Positions 49,677 to 58,697 of a DNA stretch of 64,000 nt are shown here, one piece after another. Numbering within the stretch: position 1 is the first letter of the stretch; every line of letters starts with the position of its first letter. A model generated the notes under the pieces. It did not search any database. It was not told where the DNA came from and saw only the letters and a program-made list of their open reading frames with translations. Source of the stretch: an uncultured Victivallales bacterium (GTDB taxonomy: Bacteria; Verrucomicrobiota; Lentisphaeria; Victivallales; UBA1829); contig CALXSJ010000001.1 in NCBI GenBank assembly GCA_944391115.1, positions 129,169 through 193,168 of the forward strand, in the 5' to 3' direction. The translations under genes and the position numbers were made by a program.

Positions 49677-51569
49677 ATGGCGGACAGGGTTCTCTGGACA
49701 GGCGACGGACTCAGGCTCGAAATCGGGCGCCAGATCCTCTTCGACAATGCCTCGTTTTCCATTGCCGATCATGAGCGCGTGGCGCTGGTCGGGCGCAACG
49801 GAAGCGGGAAGTCCACACTGATGAAAATCATTGCCGGACTTGATTCGCCTTCCGCCGGAGAAATCACGGCCGCCCGGAATATCCGGATTTCCTACATGCC
49901 GCAGGACTTTTCGCTCCCGGGGGAGGTTACCGTCCGATCCGCGGTGAGTGAAGGCGTTGCTTATTTCACGGAAATTCTGAAACGCTGTCAGGAACTTCCC
50001 GCCGGTTCTCCGGAACACGGGAAGCTCGAGCATATTCTGACCTATCACGACGCATGGGATACCACCAACCGGATTGAAACGGTTCTGGCAAAGCTCCGTT
50101 TGAACGATCCGGACAAACCCTGCTCCCAGCTTTCCGGCGGAGAGCGCCGGCGCGTCATGCTGGCCCGCAGTATCATCGCCGATCCCGATCTGCTGCTCCT
50201 GGATGAACCTACCAACCATCTTGACGTGGAAATGATTGCCTGGATCGAGGAGTTTCTTGCGTCTTATAAGGGCGCATGTCTGTTTGTCACGCACGACCGC
50301 TATTTTCTCGACCGTCTTGCGACCAGGATTGTGGAACTCGACCATGGAAAGTTTTTTTCCTGTGAGGGGTCCTATGCCGATTTCCTGGCATCGAAGGAGG
50401 AGCGCGAGTACAACGAGGACGTGCTGGAGCAGAAGCGCCGCAGCTTCCTGCGCATGGAAGTCGAATGGGTGCGACGTTCTCCGAAAGCGCGTCTCCGGCG
50501 CAATCTGGGACGTCTCAAGCGCTATGACGAAATCGCAGCGCGGAAAGGGCCGGTCCGCATCGGAAACATCGATCTTGTCATTCCGCGTGCGTCGCGTCTT
50601 GGGAATCAGGTGGTGAATCTCCGGGACATTTCCAAAAGCATTGGCTCCCGGACGCTGTTCCGGAACTTTTCCCATGAGTTTCATGCCGGACAGAAGACCG
50701 GAATTGTCGGCGGGAACGGCTGCGGCAAGACGACACTGCTGAAAATTATCACACAGCAGCTTGCGCCGGATTCCGGCGAAGTCTTTGTCGCGCCGACTGT
50801 GGAATTCAACTACATCGACCAGGGGCGTGTCGCTCTGAATCCGGAAAACAGCGTGCTTGCGGAAATTTCCGAAGGCCATGATTTCATCAATCTCGGCCCG
50901 GAGAAGATTTCCGTCTGGGGATATCTCAAACGGTTTCTTTTTGAGGATGACCGGATCAATACGAAAATCAAACATCTGTCCGGCGGAGAAAAAGCCCGTC
51001 TGACTCTTGCGAAAATCCTGCGCGGCGGCGGGAATTTCCTGATTCTTGATGAACCGACAAACGATCTGGATCTTTCCTCGCTGCGGATTCTGGAAGAGGC
51101 CCTGATTCATTACGACGGCTGTCTTGTCGTGGTCAGCCATGACCGCTATTTTCTGAACCGGGTCTGCGGCTGCATCATCGCCTTCGAGCCGGATGCGGAG
51201 CTTGTGACAAGCGTCGGCGACTATGATTATTATCTGGAAAAGAAACGCGAGCGGGCCGTTTCCGCGGGATCCCCGGCGGAAAAACGCTCCGGATCTTCCG
51301 TAACTCCTCCCGTGTCCCGGAAAAATCCGCCGAAGAAGCTCTCTTTCAAAGAGATGCATGAGCTTGAGTCTCTCGAAGGCGTCATTGCGGAGGAGGAAAG
51401 CCGGATTGCCGGGATTGAAGCCATGTTTGCCGATCCGGATTTCTTCCGGAAGCATGGCGCGGAATCCGTTTCCCTCCAGAATGAAGTCGAACGCCTCAAG
51501 CGCGGGCTGGAAGACCATTATCTGCGCTGGGAGGAGCTCGAAACCAAACGCGCCTCTTTTGAAAAATAA
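49677..51569 (+). CDS. ABC-F family ATPase (Uup-like)
   Basis: 630 aa with two ABC domains and no membrane segment. First Walker A GRNGSGKST near 39-47, signature LSGGERRR and Walker B LLLLDEPTNHLD. Second set GGNGCGKTT, LSGGEKAR and LILDEPTNDLD. The interdomain linker near 230-290 is charged and helical, as in ABC-F proteins that act on the ribosome E-site. The last 100 residues are a coiled-coil C-terminal domain of the Uup type. A translation-related role is likely; a DNA role is proposed for Uup. Confidence 0.9.
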   Translation: MADRVLWTGDGLRLEIGRQILFDNASFSIADHERVALVGRNGSGKSTLMKIIAGLDSPSAGEITAARNIRISYMPQDFSLPGEVTVRSAVSEGVAYFTEILKRCQELPAGSPEHGKLEHILTYHDAWDTTNRIETVLAKLRLNDPDKPCSQLSGGERRRVMLARSIIADPDLLLLDEPTNHLDVEMIAWIEEFLASYKGACLFVTHDRYFLDRLATRIVELDHGKFFSCEGSYADFLASKEEREYNEDVLEQKRRSFLRMEVEWVRRSPKARLRRNLGRLKRYDEIAARKGPVRIGNIDLVIPRASRLGNQVVNLRDISKSIGSRTLFRNFSHEFHAGQKTGIVGGNGCGKTTLLKIITQQLAPDSGEVFVAPTVEFNYIDQGRVALNPENSVLAEISEGHDFINLGPEKISVWGYLKRFLFEDDRINTKIKHLSGGEKARLTLAKILRGGGNFLILDEPTNDLDLSSLRILEEALIHYDGCLVVVSHDRYFLNRVCGCIIAFEPDAELVTSVGDYDYYLEKKRERAVSAGSPAEKRSGSSVTPPVSRKNPPKKLSFKEMHELESLEGVIAEEESRIAGIEAMFADPDFFRKHGAESVSLQNEVERLKRGLEDHYLRWEELETKRASFEK

Positions 51570-51603
51570 TCTTTCCTTTTCCCTCTTCAGGCGCATGGCA
51601 AGG

Positions 51604-51634
51604 AAAAAGGCGGATTCCGCAATGGAAATCCGCC
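51604..51634 (-). terminator. Terminator of the secDF transcript
   Basis: GGCGGATT (51609-51616) pairs with AATCCGCC (51627-51634). On the minus strand the stem is followed by five T (51608-51604). Confidence 0.7.
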
Positions 51635-51706
51635 TCTGGAAATGCTTTTCCGTGCAGGGCCTCCTCCCGGTTTTTCAGCATTGAACCGGGAGGAAAATCT
51701 GCGGGA

Positions 51707-54280
51707 TCAGACCTTTGTGACCGCCGCTTTCGCTTCGGGCCGTCCTGATGCAACGTTCTTGACCGGCTTGTGCCAGTAGGCGATGATCAGGTTGGTGATG
51801 AAGATCGACGAATAGGTTCCGGCGAGAAGGCCGAACAGCATGACGCTGACGAAATCCCGGATGCCGGAGCCGCCGAAAATCAGCTGCATCACCAGCACCA
51901 GCAGAATCGTGGTGGTCGTCAGGATGGTTCTGCCGAGAGTCTGGTTGACGCTCAGGTTGATGATATCCCAGTAGGATTTGTCCTTTACGAGCGTCAGGTT
52001 TTCGCGGACGCGGTCGAAGGTGACGATCGTATCGTTGATCGAAATACCGACAATCGTCAGCGATGCCGCGACGACGTTCAGCGTGATCTGTCCGCCGCAC
52101 ATCAGGTAGAGTCCCACGCCGATGATCACGTCGTGGATCAGCACCACCGAACCGGCGATCGAGTAGGAGAACTGGAAGCGGAAGGTCAGGTAGATGATCA
52201 TCACCACGAAAGAAAGCACCAGCGAAACAAGCGCGGACTTCATGAACGTCTGGCCGATCAGCGCTCCCAGCGTGGACTGCGTGTCGCCTTCGAACTTCGC
52301 GTTCGGGAACTGCCTGTTCAGCGCGCTCGTCACCTTCTCCATGATGACGGCGCCGGCTTCCGCCGTCTTTTCGGTTGTTCCGCCCTTTGTATCGCGGATG
52401 ATGATTTCGAGTTTCTTCTGCGCATCCACCGCGCTGCCGGTCTTGTATGTGACCTTGTTCTCAAATCCCTGTGTCTTCAGGAAGCTGGAGATCTGTTCCG
52501 CCGGAATTGCCTCCTTGAAGCTCAGTTCCACCTGCGTGCCGCCGGTGAAGTCGATGCCGAGGCACTCCTTGCCGCGGATGCCCACGTAAATGAAGGAGGC
52601 CAGAATCAGGATGCCGGAGAATGCCAGCGCATACTTCCGGAGTCCGAGGAAGTCGACATTGGTTCCGCGTCCGAGGAAGGAGTGCATTTTCAGCGTCTTG
52701 ACTGTCATGAAACGGGTCATGAGATCGAAGAGAAGACGCGTCAGGAACACTGCCGTGAAGAGCGTCGTGAATACGCCGATGGCCAGCGTGATCGCGAATC
52801 CCTTGATCGCGCCGGTTCCCTGCCAGAGCAGGATGACGGCGACAACCAGCGTCGTGACGTTCGAGTCGAAAATCGCCGAATATGCACGGTCGAAACCGAG
52901 ATCAATCGCGTTTAAGACGGTCTTCTTCGCTTCGATTTCCTCCCGGATGCGCTCATAGATCAGAACGTTGGCGTCAACCGCCATTCCGATCGTCAGGATG
53001 ATGCCGGCGATGCCGGGGAGGGTCAGCGTCACGTCGAACGCCGCCAGCGCGCCGAGAATCAGCACGGCGTTGACCAGAAGCGAGATGTTTGCGATGAGAC
53101 CGCTGCGCATGTAGTAAACTGCCATGAAGATCATGACCAGCACCATGCCGGCGATCCCGCTGTAGAGACCGTCGCGGACCGTTGCTTCTCCGATGGTCGG
53201 GTCGATGTCGGACTGCGCCTGAATCGTCATGGAGAACGGCACGCTGCCGCTGACCAGCGCGTTGGAGATGTTTTCAGCGTCTTCACGGGAGAAGTTGCCG
53301 GTGATCGAGGCGTTGCCGCCCGTGATGGCGGTCTTGATCTGCGGGGCGGAATAGAGCTGGCCGTCAAGCACGATCGCAAGGAGTCTGCCGACATTGTCGC
53401 CGGTGACTTTGCCGAACTGTGCCGCGCCGGCGGGCTTGAACTTCAGGATGATCTCGCGCTGCCCGAACTGGTCCATGGTCGGGTAGGCGTCGTCGATCTC
53501 CTTGCCGTCCATCTGCGCCTCGCGTTCGACCAGATAGGGTTTCTTGATGACTTTGCCGTCCCTGGTCTCGACGCTTTCGAGAATCTCATACCCTTCCGGC
53601 GGATCGTAGTTCTTCGGATCCGCCAGGTACTTCGCCACTTCCTGGTCGCTGTTCACATGGACCAGACGGAACTGGAGTTTCGCGCTGAGCTTGATGAGCT
53701 TTTCAAGAATCGCCTTTTCCTCCTTGGTCACGACGGGAACGCGCATGGAGATGTAACGGCCGCCGGCGGGCGAGATGTCCGCCTCGTAGATGTTCTTGGC
53801 GGTCAGGCGCTTGCGCAATGTTTCAATGGCGATGTCACGGTATTCGTTGAATTTCTTTTCGATCTTGTCCCGGTCGTTCGGATCGGGAATGAGTTCAATG
53901 ATGAACTCCGCGCCGCCGTTGAGGTCGATTCCGCGCCGGATGGAGCCCGCGGAATTCTTGCGGATCAGGGAGATCACGTCCCGGGTGCCGGTCACTTTCT
54001 GCGACTTGACGATGGAGGGTTTGACGTATTTGTCAAGGGAAACTCCTTTTTCCGTCGCGGCGTCCTCCAGCGCGGTGCTGTCGTACATGGAAGGATCTTT
54101 CGCCTTTTTCTCTTTCGCGGCGGCGATCAGCTCCGTGACTTCCTTGCTTTGCGGATCGGAGAGCAGTTCCTTGAACGTATCATAGAAATCGCGTTCCTGA
54201 AGCGGATACATCGAGAAGATGAACACGCCCAGGACCAGCAGAGCGAACAGGGATCTCAGGATAACCGGTTTCTTGTTCAT
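51707..54280 (-). CDS. secDF: Fused protein translocase subunit SecDF
   Basis: 857 aa, SecD followed by SecF in one chain with 12 membrane segments. The SecD half carries GIDLNGGAEF near 116-125 and GMAVDANVLIYERIRE near 432-447. The SecF half starts near 545, with GIDFTGGTQVEL near 580 and GISINDTIVTFDRVREN near 755-771. The P1 domain is enlarged by the first periplasmic stretch (about 30-190). It uses the proton gradient to pull exported proteins through SecYEG. It overlaps yajC by four bases. Confidence 0.95.
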   Translation of the reverse strand: MNKKPVILRSLFALLVLGVFIFSMYPLQERDFYDTFKELLSDPQSKEVTELIAAAKEKKAKDPSMYDSTALEDAATEKGVSLDKYVKPSIVKSQKVTGTRDVISLIRKNSAGSIRRGIDLNGGAEFIIELIPDPNDRDKIEKKFNEYRDIAIETLRKRLTAKNIYEADISPAGGRYISMRVPVVTKEEKAILEKLIKLSAKLQFRLVHVNSDQEVAKYLADPKNYDPPEGYEILESVETRDGKVIKKPYLVEREAQMDGKEIDDAYPTMDQFGQREIILKFKPAGAAQFGKVTGDNVGRLLAIVLDGQLYSAPQIKTAITGGNASITGNFSREDAENISNALVSGSVPFSMTIQAQSDIDPTIGEATVRDGLYSGIAGMVLVMIFMAVYYMRSGLIANISLLVNAVLILGALAAFDVTLTLPGIAGIILTIGMAVDANVLIYERIREEIEAKKTVLNAIDLGFDRAYSAIFDSNVTTLVVAVILLWQGTGAIKGFAITLAIGVFTTLFTAVFLTRLLFDLMTRFMTVKTLKMHSFLGRGTNVDFLGLRKYALAFSGILILASFIYVGIRGKECLGIDFTGGTQVELSFKEAIPAEQISSFLKTQGFENKVTYKTGSAVDAQKKLEIIIRDTKGGTTEKTAEAGAVIMEKVTSALNRQFPNAKFEGDTQSTLGALIGQTFMKSALVSLVLSFVVMIIYLTFRFQFSYSIAGSVVLIHDVIIGVGLYLMCGGQITLNVVAASLTIVGISINDTIVTFDRVRENLTLVKDKSYWDIINLSVNQTLGRTILTTTTILLVLVMQLIFGGSGIRDFVSVMLFGLLAGTYSSIFITNLIIAYWHKPVKNVASGRPEAKAAVTKV

Positions 54281-54669
54281 TTCTGCTCTTCCTTGCCGGC
54301 ATCTTTGGAGACGACATTGCTGACGGCGTTTTTCACGACATTGATCCGGACGTTATCGGCAATCTTGACGACGAACTGCTCCTCTTTCACCGCGACGACC
54401 TCGCCGAAAATGCCGCCGACCAGAAGCACCTGATCGCCCGCCTTGATCGAATCAATCATTTCCGCGCGGCGTTTCTGCTCTTTCTTCTGCGAACGGTACA
54501 TCAGATAGATGATGACGGCGAATACGACGATCATGGGAACCATGCCGCCGAGCGAGCCCATGAAAGACTGCGGCTGCTGAGCGGCCGCGGCGGTTCCGGC
54601 AGCGGTTTCCGGGGCGGCTGCAGCCGCGGACGCGGCCTGCTGTGCAAGTGTGACGAGGAAATTCTGCAT
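54277..54669 (-). CDS. yajC: Preprotein translocase subunit YajC
   Basis: 130 aa. An Ala-rich stretch at about 8-32 precedes the single membrane helix (MVPMIVVFAVIIYLMYRSQKK, from residue 43). The cytoplasmic core has the family motif GDQVLLVGGIFGEVVAV. Its stop overlaps the secDF start as ATGA, so the two are coupled. The Ala-rich N-terminal extension is longer than in E. coli YajC. Confidence 0.92.
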   Translation of the reverse strand: MQNFLVTLAQQAASAAAAAPETAAGTAAAAQQPQSFMGSLGGMVPMIVVFAVIIYLMYRSQKKEQKRRAEMIDSIKAGDQVLLVGGIFGEVVAVKEEQFVVKIADNVRINVVKNAVSNVVSKDAGKEEQK

Positions 54670-54728
54670 TGCTGTTTCTCCAATATGTTAGTTTTCTTGA
54701 TTTTCCCTATAAAACGACAAGAAACCTT

Positions 54729-54756
54729 AATTTACTCCATAATCGTGCAAGCGCAA
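54729..54756 (-). promoter_or_regulatory. Candidate promoter of yajC-secDF
   Basis: Leftwards: TTGCGC (54756-54751), 16 bases, TAAATT (54734-54729). Confidence 0.4.
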
Positions 54757-54798
54757 GTCGCGATTGGCATTTTTGAATCAAAAAAACCTTTTCTTTAA

Positions 54799-54836
54799 CA
54801 AAAAAGCAGTCTCCGGGATGTGCCGGAAGACTGCTT
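54799..54836 (-). terminator. Terminator of the PfkB kinase gene
   Basis: AAGCAGTCT (54804-54812) pairs with AGACTGCTT (54828-54836). On the minus strand a T-run follows (54805-54799). It lies just beyond the stop at 54860. Confidence 0.75.
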
Positions 54837-54859
54837 CAGACGGGCCGCAAGGGTGAAAA

Positions 54860-55951
54860 TCAGCGGTCGACGCGGGCTCCGCCGCCCTTGACAAGTTTTT
54901 CGACCTCCTCCAGACGCGCCATCGAGGTGTCGCCGGGGGTCGTCATTGCCAGTGCGCCGTGCGCCGCGCCGTACTCGACGGCGAGCGCGGGATCGCCCTT
55001 GACCATGAGCCCGTAGATCAGGCCGGAGGCGAAGCTGTCGCCGCCGCCGACCCGGTCGAAAATCTCCAGTCCGTCGCGCTGTGCCGCCTTGTAGAACTGT
55101 CCGCCCTGCCAGACGATCGCGCTCCAGTCGTTGACCGTCGCCGTCTTCACCTGACGCAGCGTCGTGGCGACCGCCTGGAAGTTCGGATACGCCTTGACGA
55201 CCTTTTCGATCATCCTCTTGAAGCTCTCGGTGTTGAGCTTGCTGAGGTTCGCATCGGTGCCCTCGACCTCGAATCCGAGGCAGGCGGTGAAATCCTCCTC
55301 GTTTCCGATCATCACGTCGACATATTTGGCGATCTCCTTGTTGACCTCCTGCGCGCGCTCCTTCCCGCCGATCGCCTTCCAGAGGGACGGGCGGTAGTTG
55401 AGGTCGTAACTCGTGACCGTGCCGTATTTCTTCGCCGCCTTGAGCGCTTCGATCACCACTTCCGGCGTCGTGTCGGAGAGCGCCGCGAAGATGCCGCCGG
55501 TATGGAACCAGCGCGTCCCGAGTTCTCCGAAAATATAATCGAAATCAATGTCGCCCTTTTTCAGCTGGGAGACTGCCGTGTTGCCGCGGTCCGAGCAGCC
55601 GACCGCGCCGCGGATGCCGTAGCCGCGCTCGGTGAAGTTGAGTCCGTTCCGGACGGTGCGTCCGATTCCGTCATACGGGACCCAGCGGATCAGGGAGGTG
55701 TCGACACCGCCCTGCATGATGAAATCCTCGACGAGACGCCCCACCGGATTGTCGGCAAATGCCGTGATGACGCCGGCGCGAAGGCGGAAGCATCTGCGCA
55801 GGCCGCGCGCCACATTGTATTCGCCGCCGCCCTCCCAGGCCGTAAAGGAGCGTGCCGTGTGGATTCTGCCCGGGCCCGGATCGAGCCGGAGCATCACTTC
55901 CCCGAGGGAGAGAATGTCGTACTTGCATTTTTCGGGAGGCTTGATTTCCAT
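54860..55951 (-). CDS. PfkB-family carbohydrate kinase (2-keto-3-deoxygluconate kinase-like)
   Basis: 363 aa from ATG 55951, with AAAGGA nine bases upstream; codons further up to 56116 fall before the promoter and are rejected. The start (ILSLGEVMLRLDPGPGRI), the GGGEYNVARGL substrate motif near 41-51 and the catalytic DRVGGGDSFASGL near 301-313 place it in the ribokinase superfamily, closest in look to KDG kinases. It would phosphorylate a sugar acid, probably from pectin or alginate breakdown. That specificity is inferred. Confidence 0.87.
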   Translation of the reverse strand: MEIKPPEKCKYDILSLGEVMLRLDPGPGRIHTARSFTAWEGGGEYNVARGLRRCFRLRAGVITAFADNPVGRLVEDFIMQGGVDTSLIRWVPYDGIGRTVRNGLNFTERGYGIRGAVGCSDRGNTAVSQLKKGDIDFDYIFGELGTRWFHTGGIFAALSDTTPEVVIEALKAAKKYGTVTSYDLNYRPSLWKAIGGKERAQEVNKEIAKYVDVMIGNEEDFTACLGFEVEGTDANLSKLNTESFKRMIEKVVKAYPNFQAVATTLRQVKTATVNDWSAIVWQGGQFYKAAQRDGLEIFDRVGGGDSFASGLIYGLMVKGDPALAVEYGAAHGALAMTTPGDTSMARLEEVEKLVKGGGARVDR

Positions 55952-55993
55952 TTTCTGAATCCTTTCAAAAAGTTGACATTGCGGAACCTTTAC

Positions 55994-56021
55994 AATATAG
56001 ATGTTTTTTTTGATTTTGCAA
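55994..56021 (-). promoter_or_regulatory. Promoter of the PfkB kinase gene
   Basis: Leftwards: TTGCAA (56021-56016), 16 bases, TATATT (55999-55994), about 50 bases before the ATG. Confidence 0.65.
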
Positions 56022-56114
56022 AAAGGATTCCGGGGGGAAAGAAAGAGAATTGAGAAAAGAAGGCGGGGCATTTTCCCGCGGGGAAGTCTGCCCGGAAGCT
56101 CCGTGTTCCGGGAC

Positions 56115-56152
56115 AAAAAAAACTCCTGTTCCCCGCGGAGGGAAACAGGAGT
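56115..56152 (-). terminator. Terminator of rpsD
   Basis: ACTCCTGTT (56122-56130) pairs with AACAGGAGT (56144-56152), with a T-run on the minus strand at 56122-56115. Confidence 0.8.
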
Positions 56153-56173
56153 CTGAATTTTCCGGAAGAAAAA

Positions 56174-56776
56174 TCAGCGTGCGTAGTACTCGACGACCCG
56201 CAGGGCTTCGACCTGGACCGGAATCTCTTCGATCATCGGTTCGCGCGTCACAGTCAGCTTGAGCTGTTCCTTGTTGGACTCGAAATAGGCGGGAACCGTG
56301 GAGTTCACGTTTCTGGCGGCCTCCGCGATCGCCGGGGATTTCTCGGCGTCGATCGTGATGACCTGGCCGGGCTTCAGCAGGTAGGAGGCGCGGTCGACGA
56401 TTCTGCCGTCGACTTTGACATGACGGTGGACGACCAGCTGTTTCGCGGCGAAAATCGTCGGAGCGAAACCGCCGTGATAGACGGCGGACTGGAGACGGAG
56501 TTCAATCTTGCGCATCAGGATTTCGTCGGTTCTGCCTTCGATGCGTTTCGCGGCAAGAAAGATGTTTCTGAGCTGGCGTTCGGTCAGGGCGTAGTGCGCC
56601 TTGATTTTCTGTTTTTCCTGAAGCATCTCGCCGTAGGTGGAGAGTTTTTTCTTCTTGCCGTTCTTGCCCTGGAGTCCGGCCGGATAGGGGCGTTTCACGC
56701 TGGGGCATTTGGGCATGTTCCAGATGCAGTAGCCGAGGCGTCTGCAAAGTTTGTGTTTGGCTTGAGCTTGTTTCAT
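56174..56776 (-). CDS. rpsD: 30S ribosomal protein S4
   Basis: 200 aa from ATG 56776, with AAGGAACGGG upstream. The N-terminal region has Cys at about 11, 17 and 24 in a zinc-knuckle-like stretch (KLCRRLGYCIWNMPKC), so it is the Cys-containing form. The S4 RNA-binding domain follows, with VVHRHVKVDGRIVD near 114-127. It stands alone with its own promoter and terminator rather than in the alpha operon. Confidence 0.95.
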   Translation of the reverse strand: MKQAQAKHKLCRRLGYCIWNMPKCPSVKRPYPAGLQGKNGKKKKLSTYGEMLQEKQKIKAHYALTERQLRNIFLAAKRIEGRTDEILMRKIELRLQSAVYHGGFAPTIFAAKQLVVHRHVKVDGRIVDRASYLLKPGQVITIDAEKSPAIAEAARNVNSTVPAYFESNKEQLKLTVTREPMIEEIPVQVEALRVVEYYAR

Positions 56777-56808
56777 TCCCGTTCCTTTCCTTGAAGGTTG
56801 TTGTTTTT

Positions 56809-56845
56809 CCCGCATGGTGTCAAGCGATAACAGGGGCCATGCGGG
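56809..56845 (-). promoter_or_regulatory. Hairpin in the rpsD leader
   Basis: CCCGCATGG (56809-56817) pairs perfectly with CCATGCGGG (56837-56845), a 9-bp stem within the roughly 90-base untranslated leader. There is no T-run, so it is not a terminator. A role in S4 autoregulation is possible but unproved. Confidence 0.4.
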
Positions 56846-56869
56846 CCTGTCTTTGAAAAAAGAGACAAT

Positions 56870-56898
56870 AAAATAACATCTGCACTGGCATAAGTCAA
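56870..56898 (-). promoter_or_regulatory. Promoter of rpsD
   Basis: Leftwards: TTGACT (56898-56893), 17 bases, TATTTT (56875-56870). Confidence 0.6.
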
Positions 56899-56946
56899 TC
56901 CCCGAATGTAAATTAAAGGAAAATTTTTCTGAAAGGCGGAGTCGGC

Positions 56947-57654
56947 ATGAAGGATTGGAATATCATTTGCAAAACGTTGAAATGCGGATTATTTTGTATG
57001 TCCGCGGTGATTGCGTGCGCTTTTTCCTGTGCCTGCGCGTCGGCAGGGACGGAGGACGACGAGGACTGTGTGCCGGAATTCGAGATTTCCGATATAGAAC
57101 CTGCTCCGCTCCGGGAACGGGGATTTCCCGATGACGCCCATTTCCTGATGGCATGGAACATCCTCGGTCCGCTGAAGGCGGAAAGTGCGGATGCGTTTCA
57201 AGCGGAGTCCGTGCCGGGGGAAAAGGATCTCAACGGTTCGCGCCGGGCGCCGAAGGGCGCGCGCTGGCATGTGATCCGCTTCAGTGCGGACGGGGAGGAC
57301 GATGTTTCCGGCGTCTGCGATTTCTCCGGAAGGATTACGGGAAATGCCGCGCGGAAAAGCATTTTCTATGCGTGCGCCACGCTGAAGGCGGATTCCCGCA
57401 TGGAGAATATGGTCCTCGGGACGGGAAGCTGCGGGAAACTCCGGGTCTGGATCAACGGGATACCGGTTTTCTGTTACGGAGGGGATCGGCGGGCATGCAG
57501 GCCTGATACGGACCGCGTCGCGGGAATCACGCTCCGGGAAGGACTCAACCGGATCGTTGTGAAATATATGGACAATGACGGCGCCTGTGCGGACGAGCGG
57601 AAATTCTCCCTGCGCTTCACGGATGCGCAGGGCCGTCCGACCCTGATCAGATGA
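56947..57654 (+). CDS. Secreted protein with WxILGP domain (paralogue 1)
   Basis: 235 aa. A signal peptide rich in Cys ends near residue 31-33, then an acidic stretch, then a domain of about 165 residues starting HFLMAWNILGPL near 66-77. Later strands (KLRVWINGIPVF and NRIVVKYMDNDG) resemble a galactose-binding or PA14-like beta-sandwich. The same order of motifs occurs in the protein encoded at 60494-61318 (WAILGPF, VKVWMDGKEIF, LLVKCSYNS, FYIRFTDSG), so the two are paralogues. AAAGGCGGAG precedes the ATG. It is 22 bases upstream of fmt. Function unknown; a surface carbohydrate-binding role is inference. Confidence 0.7.
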   Translation: MKDWNIICKTLKCGLFCMSAVIACAFSCACASAGTEDDEDCVPEFEISDIEPAPLRERGFPDDAHFLMAWNILGPLKAESADAFQAESVPGEKDLNGSRRAPKGARWHVIRFSADGEDDVSGVCDFSGRITGNAARKSIFYACATLKADSRMENMVLGTGSCGKLRVWINGIPVFCYGGDRRACRPDTDRVAGITLREGLNRIVVKYMDNDGACADERKFSLRFTDAQGRPTLIR

Positions 57655-57676
57655 GAGGATGCAGCGGAAGGTGTAA

Positions 57677-58687
57677 ATGGAAAACAGCAAGGTGAAAATT
57701 TTCTTTTTCGGATCGGGCGCTTTTGCGGTTCCCGTGCTGGAGGCGCTCTGCCTGAGTCCGAAAATTCAAATGTGCGGAATTGTCACCCAGCCGGACAAGC
57801 CGGCGGGAAGAAAAATGGTCCTGACCCCGACACCGGTCGGGAGATGGTGCGATATGCACGGAATCGAATGCCGCCGTGTGCCGAACGTGAACGCGCCGGA
57901 ATTCTTTGAATCGCTGAAGGCGGAGTCGCCGGACATGATTGTGGTCGTTTCGTTCGGGCAGCTGCTCCGGGAGGCGCTTCTGAATCTGCCGAAATTCTGC
58001 TGCCTGAACGTCCATGCGTCGCTTCTGCCGAAATACCGCGGCGCGTCGCCGATCACATCCGCCGTGCTGAACGGGGAGCGGGAAAGCGGCGTTTGTTTCA
58101 TGCACATGGACAAGGGACTGGACACCGGCGCGGTATTTGAGTCGCACAGGCTCGCACTGCCGCCGGACATCCGGACCGATGCGCTGGAATCGCGTCTTTC
58201 CGGACTCGCGGCGGAAAAGATAGTCTCCTGCATTGTCAATATTGCGGAGCGCCATCTGGAGGCGGTTCCGCAGAACCATGACGCCGCGACGGTGTCCAAG
58301 AAGATCAGAAAAGGAGACGGTTCGATAAAGTGGGCGGAGTCCGCCATGGTCATCGACCGCAGGATCCGGGCGTTCTACCCGTGGCCGGGAGTCTGTTTCC
58401 GGCTGGCGCTTCCGGATCGCGCCGTGAACGTGAAGATTACGGCCGGACGCCTTATCCCGTCCTCCGGGCATGTTTCTTCTCCGGGGACGCCGGTAACACC
58501 CGGGACGATTCTCAAACTCGCAAAAGAAGGGATGACCGCGGCATGCGGCGCGGGCGCGATTCTGATCGAACGGGTCATCCCGGAGGGCAAGAAGGAGATG
58601 GGGGCCGCTGATTTCGCGCGCGGTTTCCGTCTTGCGGCCGGAGACGTGCTGGCCGACGGCCCGGAGTATCCACCTAAAAACAAGTAA
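57677..58687 (+). CDS. fmt: Methionyl-tRNA formyltransferase
   Basis: 336 aa. FFGSGAFAVPVLEAL opens the folate-dependent fold, the catalytic Asn-His motif lies in CLNVHASLLPKYRGASPI near 113-130 with DTGAVF near 151-156, and the C-terminal OB-like domain binds tRNA. It formylates initiator Met-tRNA. It is followed after 10 bases by the RNase G gene. The peptide deformylase gene often next to fmt is not here. Confidence 0.95.
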   Translation: MENSKVKIFFFGSGAFAVPVLEALCLSPKIQMCGIVTQPDKPAGRKMVLTPTPVGRWCDMHGIECRRVPNVNAPEFFESLKAESPDMIVVVSFGQLLREALLNLPKFCCLNVHASLLPKYRGASPITSAVLNGERESGVCFMHMDKGLDTGAVFESHRLALPPDIRTDALESRLSGLAAEKIVSCIVNIAERHLEAVPQNHDAATVSKKIRKGDGSIKWAESAMVIDRRIRAFYPWPGVCFRLALPDRAVNVKITAGRLIPSSGHVSSPGTPVTPGTILKLAKEGMTAACGAGAILIERVIPEGKKEMGAADFARGFRLAAGDVLADGPEYPPKNK

Positions 58688-58697
58688 GGAATGATGA

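Noticed and set aside
55952-56116. 55-residue N-terminal extension of the PfkB kinase
   Set aside because: It spans the promoter at 55994-56021, so it would not be transcribed from it. The family start at 55951 has a good ribosome site.
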